Both the position numbers and the translations under genes were made by a program. The notes beneath the pieces were generated by a model that was not told the origin of the DNA, ran no database searches, and saw nothing but the letters and a program-made list of their open reading frames with translations. Of a stretch of 43,606 nucleotides of DNA, positions 33,110 to 43,606 are shown in pieces. Location: positions 1 to 43,606 of the forward strand of contig NJFT01000289.1 of the NCBI GenBank assembly GCA_002221725.1, written 5' to 3'. Numbering within the stretch: the first letter of the stretch is position 1; each line of letters opens with the position of its first letter. The stretch comes from Scedosporium boydii (lineage: Eukaryota; Ascomycota; Sordariomycetes; Microascales; Microascaceae).

Positions 33110-34404
33110 TCGTGCTAACCCTTCAAGACAAGCGTCTTCATTTCATGCCACGCCATTTTATTCCCATCAAGTTTAGCGAATGTCATGGGTCTTCAAGATC
33201 GATCTTTAGTTTGCCTCCCTTTCCCAAGGGTAGGAAGGCACTTGATACTTGCGAGCGCCGGTAGGCTCTAAGCTCCTCACTTATGACAAGCAACAAGCAA
33301 CGGAGCAGAGGCTGGCGCCTCAGTCATGACGCTGCTTCTCAGCCCTGGCTAGCTAGCAGGAGTCGTCGATACTCGAGGAACATTGAAGAGAAGACCCGTC
33401 ATTCGATGCAGATGTGCACCTCTGTACTCCTGCGCTTCGAGCTGCCGGCGGCGGAAATTATGCGATGCTGGGATGTCGGAAGTTGGCTAGTACCGGCAGA
33501 CTTTTAGCGTCCTGGCTCCCAATCCGCGAGATTGCTTCCCCTGGAGAAGTACGAAGTAGGAAACTAACCCGGCGAATTGCTGACTTGGGACACCACTTCG
33601 TCCACTGCGAGTATTATGAAGTAGGAGAGGTGAGTGCTGGATCAAAAGAAGAGATTGGATGCCCCAGACTTGCCTGGCTTCTCTCCTCTTCTCCATCGTT
33701 GCTTTGCGGGCCTCTCATCCACTCCCCTCAACCACTGTTCCTTCCTTGCTACTTCGTATTATTAACTAGTCTTCTAAAGATGGAAAGACCGTGCGTTAAT
33801 CCTCCTTGGAAGCGCTCTGGCCTTCTCGTACCTGTCTGGCCGAAGTACAAAGTACCTTGCAAGGCAGCTCGTCGACACCATCATCGAGCGTACTTGGTAT
33901 GAGCGTCCCTTCCTTTCCCCTTCCCTGTTCTGCACAGACTAAAACACCACTGCACACAATTGTCGAAGTAAGAATAAGGGTGCTCAAGTTCATCGCTTCG
34001 CTTTGTACGTAGCACAGACACAACGCATCTTACCGTCCACGAGACGACGCGTTAGCCTGGACAGCTTGACGCCTCCTAATACGGGGAAATGACGGGGATT
34101 TGCCACGCGAGGGGGATGAACTGACACCGAGGTCTAAACGGCAGGAATTCTCCGCAGTTCCGCATAGCTCCGCAAGCCTCGTGTCCCTCTTCGTCTCAAT
34201 TCCGCGGTATCCTAGTGGAAGGGGAACAGGAAGAGGGGACTTGATCTCCCAGTTACTCGTCACTGGTGCGTCTTGGAAGCGCGAACTAAGTTCGCCAACA
34301 GCGCCAGGAGGGCTCGAAGCGTGGGCATGTGAAGATTCTCCACCAGAGCACCGTTGAGCGACCCTCCCCTCACACCCCATTGTCCTCTGGTACACCCGAG
34401 CCTG

Positions 34405-34416
34405 CGAAGTACTTCG
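34405..34416. repeat. CGAAGTACTTCG perfect palindrome
   Basis: A 12-bp perfect palindrome of the GTAC/TTCG motif family, effectively two half-motifs head to head. It could form a cruciform or be a dimeric binding site; neither is shown. Confidence 0.85.
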
Positions 34417-34730
34417 TGCAAGGTCCATCACATGGAGGGGAAGGGAGTGTCAGGAACGGGTTCTCTGACTGGCCCTTAGCCCTCAGGCGAGGAGAACCAG
34501 GGAGTCTGAGGACCGCACGGTCTTTTGGACTTTGCCCCGGCTGTATCCAATGCCATCACCAGGGCAGGGCCACGACACTCCACCTCGCTGCCCTGCTTTT
34601 GATGTCCACCTCACTTCACGTTCATCCGACTACACGCCTCATTTTTGCCACTCTTCTAGGCGAAAGGGGATGGTGAAACAAATCCTATCCTTGGAATCAG
34701 ACTTCGTGCTGATGAACCGATGTAGTGGGT

Positions 34731-34741
34731 GTACGAAGTAC
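34731..34741. repeat. dispersed GTACGAAGTAC motif, copy
   Basis: Exact reverse complement of the GTACTTCGTAC copy at 33099. Confidence 0.8.
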
Positions 34742-36853
34742 CAAGTGGTACTCGGAAGAAGGCCGGCTGCAATACTCCGTACAAGCTGTATGGTGAGATA
34801 CAAGCAAGCCCCTTACCCATTTGTTTTCTTGTTCCTGACTTTGAACGCCTCCACGGCTCCCATCCCCACCTCGGACCCATTTCGTCGAAGGCCGACTTTG
34901 AGAGAGAGAGCTAGGATACTCATCCCTCCCGGCCCTCCCTCCTAGCCTCGGATTGAGGCGATTCCTCTTAGGTTGGCACTATTTGCTTTACCGGTGTAAG
35001 CGAGATGGTGATTTCCCCCATCTCTTTCCTCTGCCCATGCTATCCTCGCGCTTCATCGGGTACCACCATGGTCACATCCCGCTCTTGGTGGCGATATGCT
35101 TCTAGCAGGTAATTCCCTGACCGATGGCCAAAGAATGATATTTCCGCGGACAAGGGGCTATGGGTATTTTGGGCGGTGATTGGCTCGGACAGAAACAGAG
35201 CATACGGCTTCGGAGTCGGAACAACTCAAAGCCCCTCTAACCTCCATGCCCGTTCCGGCCCCGGTGTTGACTAGCGGCAAGGCTGAAGAATAACTACACA
35301 CCTCCAACCAGTTGCCTGCTCCCAGGCTAAAGAGGCGAGGAGGTGTGTCTGCCGAAGGGCAGAAAGCGAGCGGGTCCTCCAGTGTTGCGGTGTCTCTTAA
35401 CCCTTTAGGAAGGGAATTTCTGTCTGTCTATGGTCGCCGTTGAAGGGATCTGATCGCCCTCCCTTTGCACGTCGCCCTTCTCATTTCCCGTTCATAACTT
35501 TCCTACGGAAACTAGCTTTCGAGGGACGGGTCTGCCGTCATCCAAGCTCCGGTAGTGCCTGGACAGGTCGAGGCCTCGGATGCTCCAGCTATTACGCGAG
35601 TGGCTAGCTCGATGTTCTACTCCCCTCTTTGTTGAAACACCGAACTCTTCTCAGGTCAACGCCAATTCTTTTGGCGCAAACGACCTGCTAGAGGGTTGGC
35701 GCCCTCCCTTTCTCGAGCTTCTGCTACGACTGCGAGATGGAGTACATCGTACGGAATCCGGCACTTCATTTGGCTGGGCAGTGGCGTCCCCTCGAGGAAT
35801 GGAGACCTGCTATCAAATGCTGAACTATCGGTTTGGTGGTGGAGGCTTTCATTTCACCAAAAGCATGCCCGCTTCTTCAGCCACCGAGCTAGGCTTTCCG
35901 GTCTACCCACAGTTGCGGGATGTGGTGCGGATCTTGGATAATGAGCCATCTTTGCCCCGTCGATTCCGTGAGTGGAATTGGCCAAGGAAAAGTGACGGGT
36001 GACGGGGCACTTGCTCTCTTGAAGCTCGAGGGTTTCCCGTCCGGCCAGCTGGCATCTGATTATCTAGATGCCAGTGCGTCTTGATCTAATCAGAGGGCGA
36101 CCGACCCAAGTGGCGTCGCGACAGGAAGGTTGATTCGCGTGAGAACCAAGTGGATCTTAGACGTTATGGTTCTTTGCGTCTTGAGGTTAATGGAAGAGCC
36201 GGGTAAGTTCCATGAAACGGCTACTGTCTTCTTCTGACAAATATCATCCTACGCCAGCGAAGAAAGGAGGAATAGCCTGGAGCCTAGGTCCCAAGATAAT
36301 CGGCCGTCATAGTATTACTATATTACGGACGTACTGTAAATAGTACTCTTAGGTCCTCGCTAGAGCGCCGGCCGGTTTCTCGCGGACAGTCTACTAGCAA
36401 TGAGTTAGGACCCGCCTGGTGTCTAGTTTGAAGCTGGGCTTGCGTTGGGGCGGCCTCGCCGAGTGGAGCTGACCCTCCAAGACTGAGTTCTGGCGGGTTA
36501 TCCGGAGGATTTGTCTTCTGCTTGAATAGCCAGGGCGTTTTCAGGCGAGGGACCGATTCATGAGGCTAAGGGATGCTCCGCGGGATGGGAAACTCAAAAT
36601 CACGAGAGGTGACCCTCCATTCCGGGTTTATCCTCGAAGACGTGGCGGCGCCACGAGAGGGGCAAACGGAGAAAGACGGTCCGGTTGATGTCACTAGTCT
36701 GGAATACGCATGTTGGCGGTAAAGAGGGACGGACTAGTGTCGAGGGTATGTTTACCATGGGACTGGTTCCTGGGAGCCTTGATCCTGATTATCGACTGAG
36801 GATTTCCCGAGCTGATGGGTCTTCTCTGAAGCTTGATGGAAGCTTATTTGGAG

Positions 36854-36862
36854 TATATAAAG
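36854..36862 (+). promoter_or_regulatory. TATATAAAG sequence
   Basis: A close TATA-box match in otherwise gene-poor DNA. I see no convincing coding frame downstream, so it may be chance or the promoter of a non-coding transcript. Confidence 0.2.
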
Positions 36863-39800
36863 ATATCTCCTCTTTGGGCTTGGTAGATGTCTTAGACTTG
36901 AGGGGATAATGCCGTGGCAACGGAGGGGTGTGTGGAAGGTTATTGCCAGTGGCAACCGGGAGTGAAGGATGTATGTCTTGGATTCTGATTCACTTCTTCA
37001 GGCGGGGTGAAGGCTCGATGGATCCAAGACATCAGGGTGCGACATTGGAAGCTAACTCTATTCACGCCATTTGGAGGATGAGGGCTATGGGAAGATGGGA
37101 AGCATGTCATGTTTTGTCGACATATACTACTCATCGTCCATTCGTGATGGAGCGGATATGCGTAGGACTAGATCAGAAGCAGCCCGAGAAAGCGTTCCTT
37201 CTTTCCGGCTACTCTACACCTTACAGTTGAATCAACGCCAGTCATTGAGTCAATGTTCGAGCATGCACTAGAGCAAAACTGATATGGTATCTGGAGGCCA
37301 TCCCAACTCTAAACTAACCACTTCATCCAGGACGAGTTCATGAAAACTAGTCAATCCCCTCACCTCTCGCCACTACATACACTCAGCCCAAGACAGCATG
37401 GAACTGCCCACATAGAATCGTCCACTACACGTCGTTTACTCTCTCTTCTCTTACTCTCCGTAACTAAATCAATCTCAACAGCTAGATCCCAGTCCCCAAA
37501 TCCTAACGAAGGCAGCCAAAACGCCAAAACCAAAAATCCTCCGACGCCCCCTTCCAAAATCAGAAACCTAAATGCGCCCATATTCCTCCCCTACCATCCA
37601 CTACAAGACGTTCCCTCCCGCGCCTGCAGCGCCCCTTACAGACACTCTCACCGTAAAAAAGTAACATCCAAGAAAACGCGGAAACAAGGCAGACAATAAA
37701 GATGCATATGTCAGGGGTACTTGCGTCTAAACGAACGGCCTCTTCGGCACATGTTCTCCGGAGGTTTAAAAAAATAAGAGAGAATGAAAAAAAAGGCCAA
37801 GACATGAGAAGAGGGCTGTGGGGAGGCATTCCTAGATTACGCAAGTTCTCGATTTCAAATCTATAGCATGCGGAGGCGTTTTCGGTGTCATTACTTCATA
37901 GCATGACGATGATGGAGCCTTATTTTTGTCGGCGTGTATATCCTTTCCCTTGTTGGATATGGGGCGGGAAGGGAATATGAAGAAGTTAGGAAGGAGGACG
38001 ATGGTGGCGCTCTCATGGGAGTCCCGAGCTTCTTCTTTCGGTCTGGACCGGTCAGCTGGGTTCAGGGCTTTTGAAGCCCACGAAGACGCAAGGCGTCCGA
38101 GAGACGCGGAGAGAAAGACGACAATTCAGCTGCGCCCACCAGCCCGCTTCACCCTCATGGTCACGGGATTCTCTCAGAGCTCGGTGTCCCTAGTCGATAG
38201 ATGAAGGCCGCAGGGCGGGTCACTCGTAAACGAACGAGATGATGCTCAAGGATTCATCTCAGGATCCTCTTTCCACCCCCCTTTCATCTCAACAAGACGC
38301 AGCATCTCTCCACTTAGAAGCAGTAGTGTGGAAGAAATGAAAAGACTCATTCTACTCTCCACTCCCTTACATAGCCCCATCCCGCTCCCACGAGGTCAAC
38401 ATGCAAGCTAGCCAATCCATCTCGATACGACCCCTCAGGTAGATGAATAACATCAAAAGAGTTTCTCTTCCTCTTACTTAGTGGAGGGAGGGATGGAGTG
38501 AAAGCCCAGACTGTGGGTCACGACTGTGCTCTCTGTTTCGCGAAAGGGACGGGAAGAGAGGAGGCCAAGGGCTCATTCAGTTAGGGAGCGAGGGAAGAAC
38601 ACAGGTGCCGTCCGGGATGAAGCTGGAAGCCGCGTGGGGATGGCAACCTCCTTCTGTCTCTCTCTCTCTTGGTGTTGTTCTCTTTCCTACGTAGACTGAT
38701 AGGTAAAGTAAGTGCCACATGGGGAATATAGATGGAGGTGGAGAAACGTGGGAGGGGTGGCAAAGCAAAAGCAGCAGCCAGACGCGAAAAAAGACTGAGC
38801 GCGCAGCTATCGTACCCACAATCTTCAAAGCGAAGTCTAGACTCTGACGGAGAGAGGCAGCAAGAAGGGGTGCCAGTATTCCCGACGAGCCGTTCTTGGC
38901 TTCGGAGTGTACGCCCAACGGCAGCGTCAGTGTAGCGCATGATCATTCCCGAGAGACGCCAAGATGAGAAAAGGAAGGAGGAAGATGTAACATGGATGAG
39001 CAAGGAGAGTGCACTCTCGCGTAGTGGAAGACAGATGAGAGATTGGGATACAGAGGGAGAGAGGGTAGAAAGGCACACGGTATTAGTGGGTATGCAGGTT
39101 CGTCTTTGCGCTTGCAGATTTCACAGTTTCGGACGCGCAGGTTGGTGCGCTACCCAGCCGCAATGCGAGCCGAGCTTGTCTCCTTCAGTTTGTCTTTGTT
39201 GATGAAAAGAGAAAAAAGGGGACATGACGAGGTTATCTCTGCATTACCAGAAGGTACTTCTCCCTCCCGTCAAATATCTGTATGCCGTCCCGTACTCGGC
39301 AGAGTAGCGTTTGTTAGCATCCCGCTTCTTCCTTCCTCCTTTCTGTAGGTTGCTCGGACTCTCAGACCCGGGAAGGTGCCAAGCAGTCTTCAAAGTCCCT
39401 CCGTAATCGCAAACATCCAAATTCAAACAAGCCGCAGACTGCACAGGAACACAATCAATGTACGAGTCGAGTTATTAGCGAGGAGAAGAGTAGTAGCGTC
39501 AACTGCAACTGCAAAACGTCTGTGTCTTTGATTGCTGCCACTCTACCTCGCACACGACTCGACCTCGCCTGGTCGCCTGGCGGTGTGCGAAGTAAATCAA
39601 ATCTTACTTTGCTCTCTCGCCTCTCGATGGGACACGCCAATTGGCCCTCATCCTCCATAAACGAAGTAATCGATGCTGCCCGCAGTACATGCAGAATGGC
39701 ACAGGGGAGCGCGGGTCCGCTGCGGACTCGACAGGCACTCCGGAAAAGGCAAGGGAAAGTAAGGCAACATGAAGCAGGTTCTTCCAAAGGACAGAAATGG

Positions 39801-40615
39801 GTTTGAGAACTGGATGAACCTGCCGGCAGTTGGGAATTGTTTTTACGTACTTGATCCATCCCAGCAGCAGCAGAGACCAGCAACGCCGGCAGAAAAAAGA
39901 AGATCAGAATCAAAATCCTCTCCGTGCCTTATGCGGCCTGGCTGCGACCTGGCTGCGACCGCGGACCTGCACATGACCTTTGCTGCGAACTCCTGCAGGT
40001 TTCTGAAAGTGACGATTGCGCTCTCTCTGTGCCCCTCTCTCTCTCCCTCTCCCTCTCTCACTTTCCTTTTCCCACTTCACTCTTGCATGTCTCTAGTTTC
40101 AGCCACCAAGAGCGAGGTGCAATACGAAGGGCATATCTCAACCATCCCGCCCGCCCAGATAGTAAGACCGACATCCAGCGTCTTAGACCCAGCCACTGCA
40201 GACTCCGTTCGTGATGTGCACGCATCTGCCTCAAGATCTGCAGTATTCCAAGGCCTGAACGGGAATCGCTAGTGACTCGTCTGTGTGTGATTCACATCCT
40301 CCCGTACCGCTGTGACCCGGCCTGGTCCTTGTCATCGACGTCTTTTTTTCTTTTCTTTTCCATGTCCGGAAGTTGTATGCACGAGTCGAGGTTATATCGA
40401 ATTAGTTTGAAACCAGCCGTCACCAATCCTTTTCAACTCACTCCACACTTTTGCTCGGCGCATTTTGGTCTTCTTTCTAGACTGTACACCATCTGCGACC
40501 TGACTTCTGTATTCTGCCAGGTGCACCGGAGAATAGTAGAATAATATACGAGGAAAGTGCCCGAAGCACACTAAAACACAATTAAGATAGGGGCGTGTAA
40601 TTGAAATTTTCGGAG

Positions 40616-40632
40616 AAAAAAAAAAAAAAAAA
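40616..40632. repeat. poly-A tract (A17)
   Basis: Seventeen consecutive As in an AT-rich context. No adjoining retroelement or processed copy was recognised. Confidence 0.9.
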
Positions 40633-41792
40633 CTAAAATTAAACATTGAAGAAACCTCGTCGCTTCTCCTGTCAAATTGCTGCCCCAGCGCTACAGATTC
40701 AGGAAGGTCGCAAGTATAAACAACAGCAATAATGCCGACTTCTTCGTTACATGCCCGATCTACCTCCCGTTACCTTCCCTTTGGGCAGTGGCAAACTGCA
40801 ATGCGACTGCGGTGGAGTAATGGAGTAAATGTACGAGGTAGATTGAGGAATATAGGAGCAAATCGAAATCAAGGTCAAATGCTTCTTGCCCGGCCTCCTT
40901 TTCTGGGTCTTGGGATCTCCAGGGCTTGGACTACTTCGTATGTGGGATGGAGATGGATGGATTTGCAGGGTGATCGGGGGGGCGTTCTTGATGCTACGGC
41001 AAGATGCTCCGTCCGTTGACACCCTGACCAGAAATATATGTATGTTGATGTAATCTCAAACCTGATGGATCAACCGACTTACACGCCTCGTTTACAAAGG
41101 AATATCCTTTGCGTGTGTATTATAGGAACCCCTAGACCAACCAAATACACCCGTAACTTGGCACTCTCCTCTATTGTATGATGTTGATCTCGCCCGGTAG
41201 AGTGGAGAAGGGGCGTCCATAACAAGAAATGGCAGGCTGCCCACCAATATGAAGCACTTCTCGAGATATTAGACCCTCTTTTTGGACCTTCTAGGTATTT
41301 GACGACCGCGGCCGTACGGCGGATAACGGCGTAAAGGATACGACACTGTTCGCGTATATCGCCCGGGTTTTACACCGAGGACCGTCGTCGTCACCACCAG
41401 ATAATAAGGCCTCGGAGACGCAAGGGGGCTAATGTCCACCAAAACGAGTGGATACGGAAGAAAGAACAACCCCACGATCGTAGCCTCGTGGTGGGGGGGG
41501 CATCCAGTCGTGGGCGAGCGTGGTATCGATGCACCCTTGGGATTCTTCAGTATCGTAGCCCCTCATGTGCTGAGTGTACGTGGGGGGTGCCTTTTGGCAA
41601 TGTCGCTGTGATCCTCTGACAGAAGGTCCTCAACCTCAATCAATGTTCATTTCTCCAAGGAAATCCCCTATCACTCTGTCCCCTCTTTTGGTGCTATTGA
41701 CTGCCCCAGCTTATAGTAGCAGTTCCCACTCTCTGGGAATCCTTCCTGGATTTCAATAGTCTTACTCGATGCTTACATACGTCAAATGTACA

Positions 41793-41842
41793 AAGTGCGA
41801 AGTGCGAGTGTACGAGTGTACGAGTGGACGAGCGGACGAGCA
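41793..41842. repeat. degenerate tandem repeat of an 8-9 bp unit
   Basis: Successive units related to GTACGAGT (GTGCGAGT, GTACGAGT, GTGGACGAG, CGGACGAG) sit in tandem with point differences. The unit overlaps in sequence with the dispersed GTAC-containing motif of this region. Confidence 0.75.
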
Positions 41843-42693
41843 CTCCGATGTTGTTGAGTTACACTTACACTCGAAATCCCACCGCCACTGTGATATCGAC
41901 AACTGGCAAACAAACACACATCAAGGGGCTATCACAGTCTTTAGAATCCCTCAGCGATGTTACTCTCTTTCTTAAAAGAAAGAGGGTGAACATAGTATTT
42001 TTGCAGAGCGGCTCTTTTCAGAAACGGGATCTCCTGCCCATGCTCCAGGGTCCGCACACCCATTAATACTTCGTAAATCTACAAGACCAAGACGCCAAGC
42101 AATAATATACTCGATCTCGGCTCTCGGTAAGCAGGCGAATGAGTGGATCCAGATTCACAGAGTATCAATGAAGGATCCCATCCCACCGATGCCTCTTCTC
42201 GTCCCGCTCCTGTCAAGGTGAAGTCCCTGTCGCAGCCCCTGTCACTATCACCTATTACCGTCACCGGTCCCTTTCCCCGCTCCGCTTCCGCTTACCTTTT
42301 TTTGCCTCTTTTACACCTCTTCCCTGATCTGTCTCGATGAATCCCACCGATACTACCTTCTGAGGCTCGGGCATATCAACAGCCGTACGCTACTGTAAGA
42401 GAAAACGAGGAAAAGGATCAAACCCATCTTGATGGAAAGGAATCGGGGAAATCCCCACAATTCGATAAGAGAAACGCGGAACCGCAGCCTCGACTTCTCG
42501 AAATGAAGCCCTACATTGTTGCACTATCTGTTTGGAGAACTATCCCCTTTGCCACATCCCAAACCGACACTGCCCCCCGAGACTTGCGACAACACCATTG
42601 AACCTTCTGAATCCCATCACCGCGCGGCCCGCCCACCGGGGTTCCACTCACAATATCAATACTACGTCGAAGGCGGGTGGATGTTAGTAAATT

Positions 42694-42704
42694 GTACGAA
42701 GTAC
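42694..42704. repeat. dispersed GTACGAAGTAC motif, copy
   Basis: Exact GTACGAAGTAC, identical to the copy at 34731. Confidence 0.8.
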
Positions 42705-42886
42705 TACGCATACTTGTAAAGACGCCAGGCCAGCATCATTTGATATGGGAGTAGCTAGGCAAGAGCAATGATCAATGATTGCAAGTAGAAACCAGAGAGA
42801 ACCCATCCAGCACCACAACAAGCAACCTGAAGTGACAGTCTGGTACAGGATCCAATATTTCATGTACGCCGCATCCAGCAAGCCAA

Positions 42887-42913
42887 GCCAGCCAGCCAGC
42901 CAGCCAGCCAGCC
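42887..42913. repeat. (GCCA)n microsatellite
   Basis: About 6.75 perfect copies of GCCA, preceded by an imperfect copy. Confidence 0.95.
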
Positions 42914-43606
42914 TCTTCCACCCGCTCAACAAAAGTCATCTTCAATTCCCATCCCGTTCATTGGACGTCACATCCAAGAATCATTCCCCGTTTAAATAGA
43001 TACCCTTGCGTGGAAGAAGGAGCCCCCCCCCACCTCTTCGAAAAAAATCGCAACACCACATCACGGTTGCACAGCGTCAATCTACATGTTTCCCATGTTC
43101 TCATTTTGCCTCTTTCCGCGGAAGCCATCCGGCGCCGGGACCGGGGTGTCAGCAACAGAGAGGAAGGATTTCGTCCTCTTTCTCTTCGGTCTTGCGTGCT
43201 CGTACATGTGGAGACAATTGACTTGACAATCCAAACAAAGGATCCCCCGAGTTGGATTTTCTGCTTCCTCTCACCTTCATCTCGTATAATATACGCACAC
43301 TGTTCTCCGTAATGCCACTCTCGGTCCTTGTTTCGCCACTGCAGCCTCTCAAATCAAGCACGGGCTTTCTCTTTCGCTTCAATATCAACCCCCTCTCTCT
43401 AATCCTGATACGCAGCATCTACCATCTCGAAAGAGGCAGTTCAATGTTGACGTCGATTCTGGCAAGTGCAGCAACCGACCAGGATGTTAGCCGCGCAGCA
43501 TGTAAAAATAGATCTAGTCTTTCACGACGCACGGGATTAATTTGATAAACAAAGGTCCGTGTGTGTGATCGATGAAGTCTAGAAAACAAGGACAAAAAAA
43601 AGCCCT

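Larger units (their letters stand above)
32214..43606. other. 11.4-kb gene-poor region
   Basis: I find no gene I can support. Open frames of 60-170 codons occur on both strands and conflict. The longest is 162 codons at 33414-33902; a 140-codon ATG frame at 35580-36002 has no recognisable motif. The region carries a GTAC-TTC-GTAC motif family (33.1-34.8 kb and again at 40.9-42.7 kb). It also has CT-rich tracts (38660, 40020-40075), an A17 run (40616-40632) and several microsatellites. A TATATAAAG sequence lies at 36854. It could be a long regulatory region or 5' leader of a gene beyond 43606, or simply gene-poor DNA. Confidence 0.5.

Noticed and set aside
33414..33902. 162-codon plus-strand frame in the right arm
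   Set aside because: Low-complexity and mixed composition, no motif; it contains dispersed-motif copies, suggesting intergenic DNA.
35580..36002. 140-codon ATG-started plus-strand frame
   Set aside because: No recognisable domain, no promoter or intron context, and overlapping open frames on the same strand.
40616..40632. Poly-A tail of a retroposed copy
   Set aside because: No upstream gene-like or LINE-like sequence and no target-site duplication seen.

Overview
The window reads as nuclear DNA of a filamentous ascomycete (Pezizomycotina). The genes carry short introns of about 50-145 nt with GT-AG or, once, GC-AG ends. They are spaced singly on both strands. The recognisable proteins are eukaryotic housekeeping or fungal types: ZPR1, an Rpr2/Rpp21-type RNase P subunit, a DUF866/CZIB zinc protein, an SPX-ankyrin-GDPD phosphodiesterase, a protein kinase and an F-box-like protein. 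I saw no tRNA, rRNA, CRISPR array or complete transposon.

Layout. Bases 1 to about 4.7 kb hold no gene I can support, only possible coding scraps. At 4734-5396 on the minus strand is what looks like a decayed gene: clear coding signal broken by one in-frame stop and two frame changes. At about 5762-8290 on the plus strand a single reading frame runs 2.5 kb with just two stops, both of which could lie in introns; its product is unknown and ends in a lysine-rich tail. At 8.4-9.7 kb lie scattered exon-like pieces on the minus strand. A fungal protein kinase with an FHA-like N-terminus occupies 9799-11765. Bases 11.8-15.3 kb are gene-poor.

A compact conserved block spans about 15.3-30 kb. It contains a single-pass membrane protein (plus), then three consecutive minus-strand genes for zinc-binding proteins (ZPR1, RNase P subunit, CZIB). 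After a bidirectional promoter with a TCACGTGA palindrome come a putative mitochondrial protein (plus) and GDE1 (plus). For five genes I reconstructed splice junctions that give integral codon counts and family-typical sequence across the joins. They are the kinase (592 aa), the membrane protein (557 aa), ZPR1 (494 aa), CZIB (160 aa) and GDE1 (1159 aa).

An F-box-like gene at 31475 seems to change frame near its 3' end before an acidic tail. The remaining 11.4 kb (32.2-43.6 kb) contains no convincing gene. It has pyrimidine tracts, microsatellites and repeated copies of a GTACTTCGTAC/GTACGAAGTAC motif. It may be a long upstream region of a gene beyond the window, or simply gene-poor DNA.

Functionally the conserved block touches translation factor biogenesis (ZPR1), RNA processing (RNase P/MRP), mitochondrial gene expression (tentative) and phospholipid-derived phosphate and choline recovery (GDE1). 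Nothing indicates that these genes act as one pathway. I did not find a clear new multi-gene system; the most unusual items are the decayed gene and two introns that are multiples of three with no stop codon.
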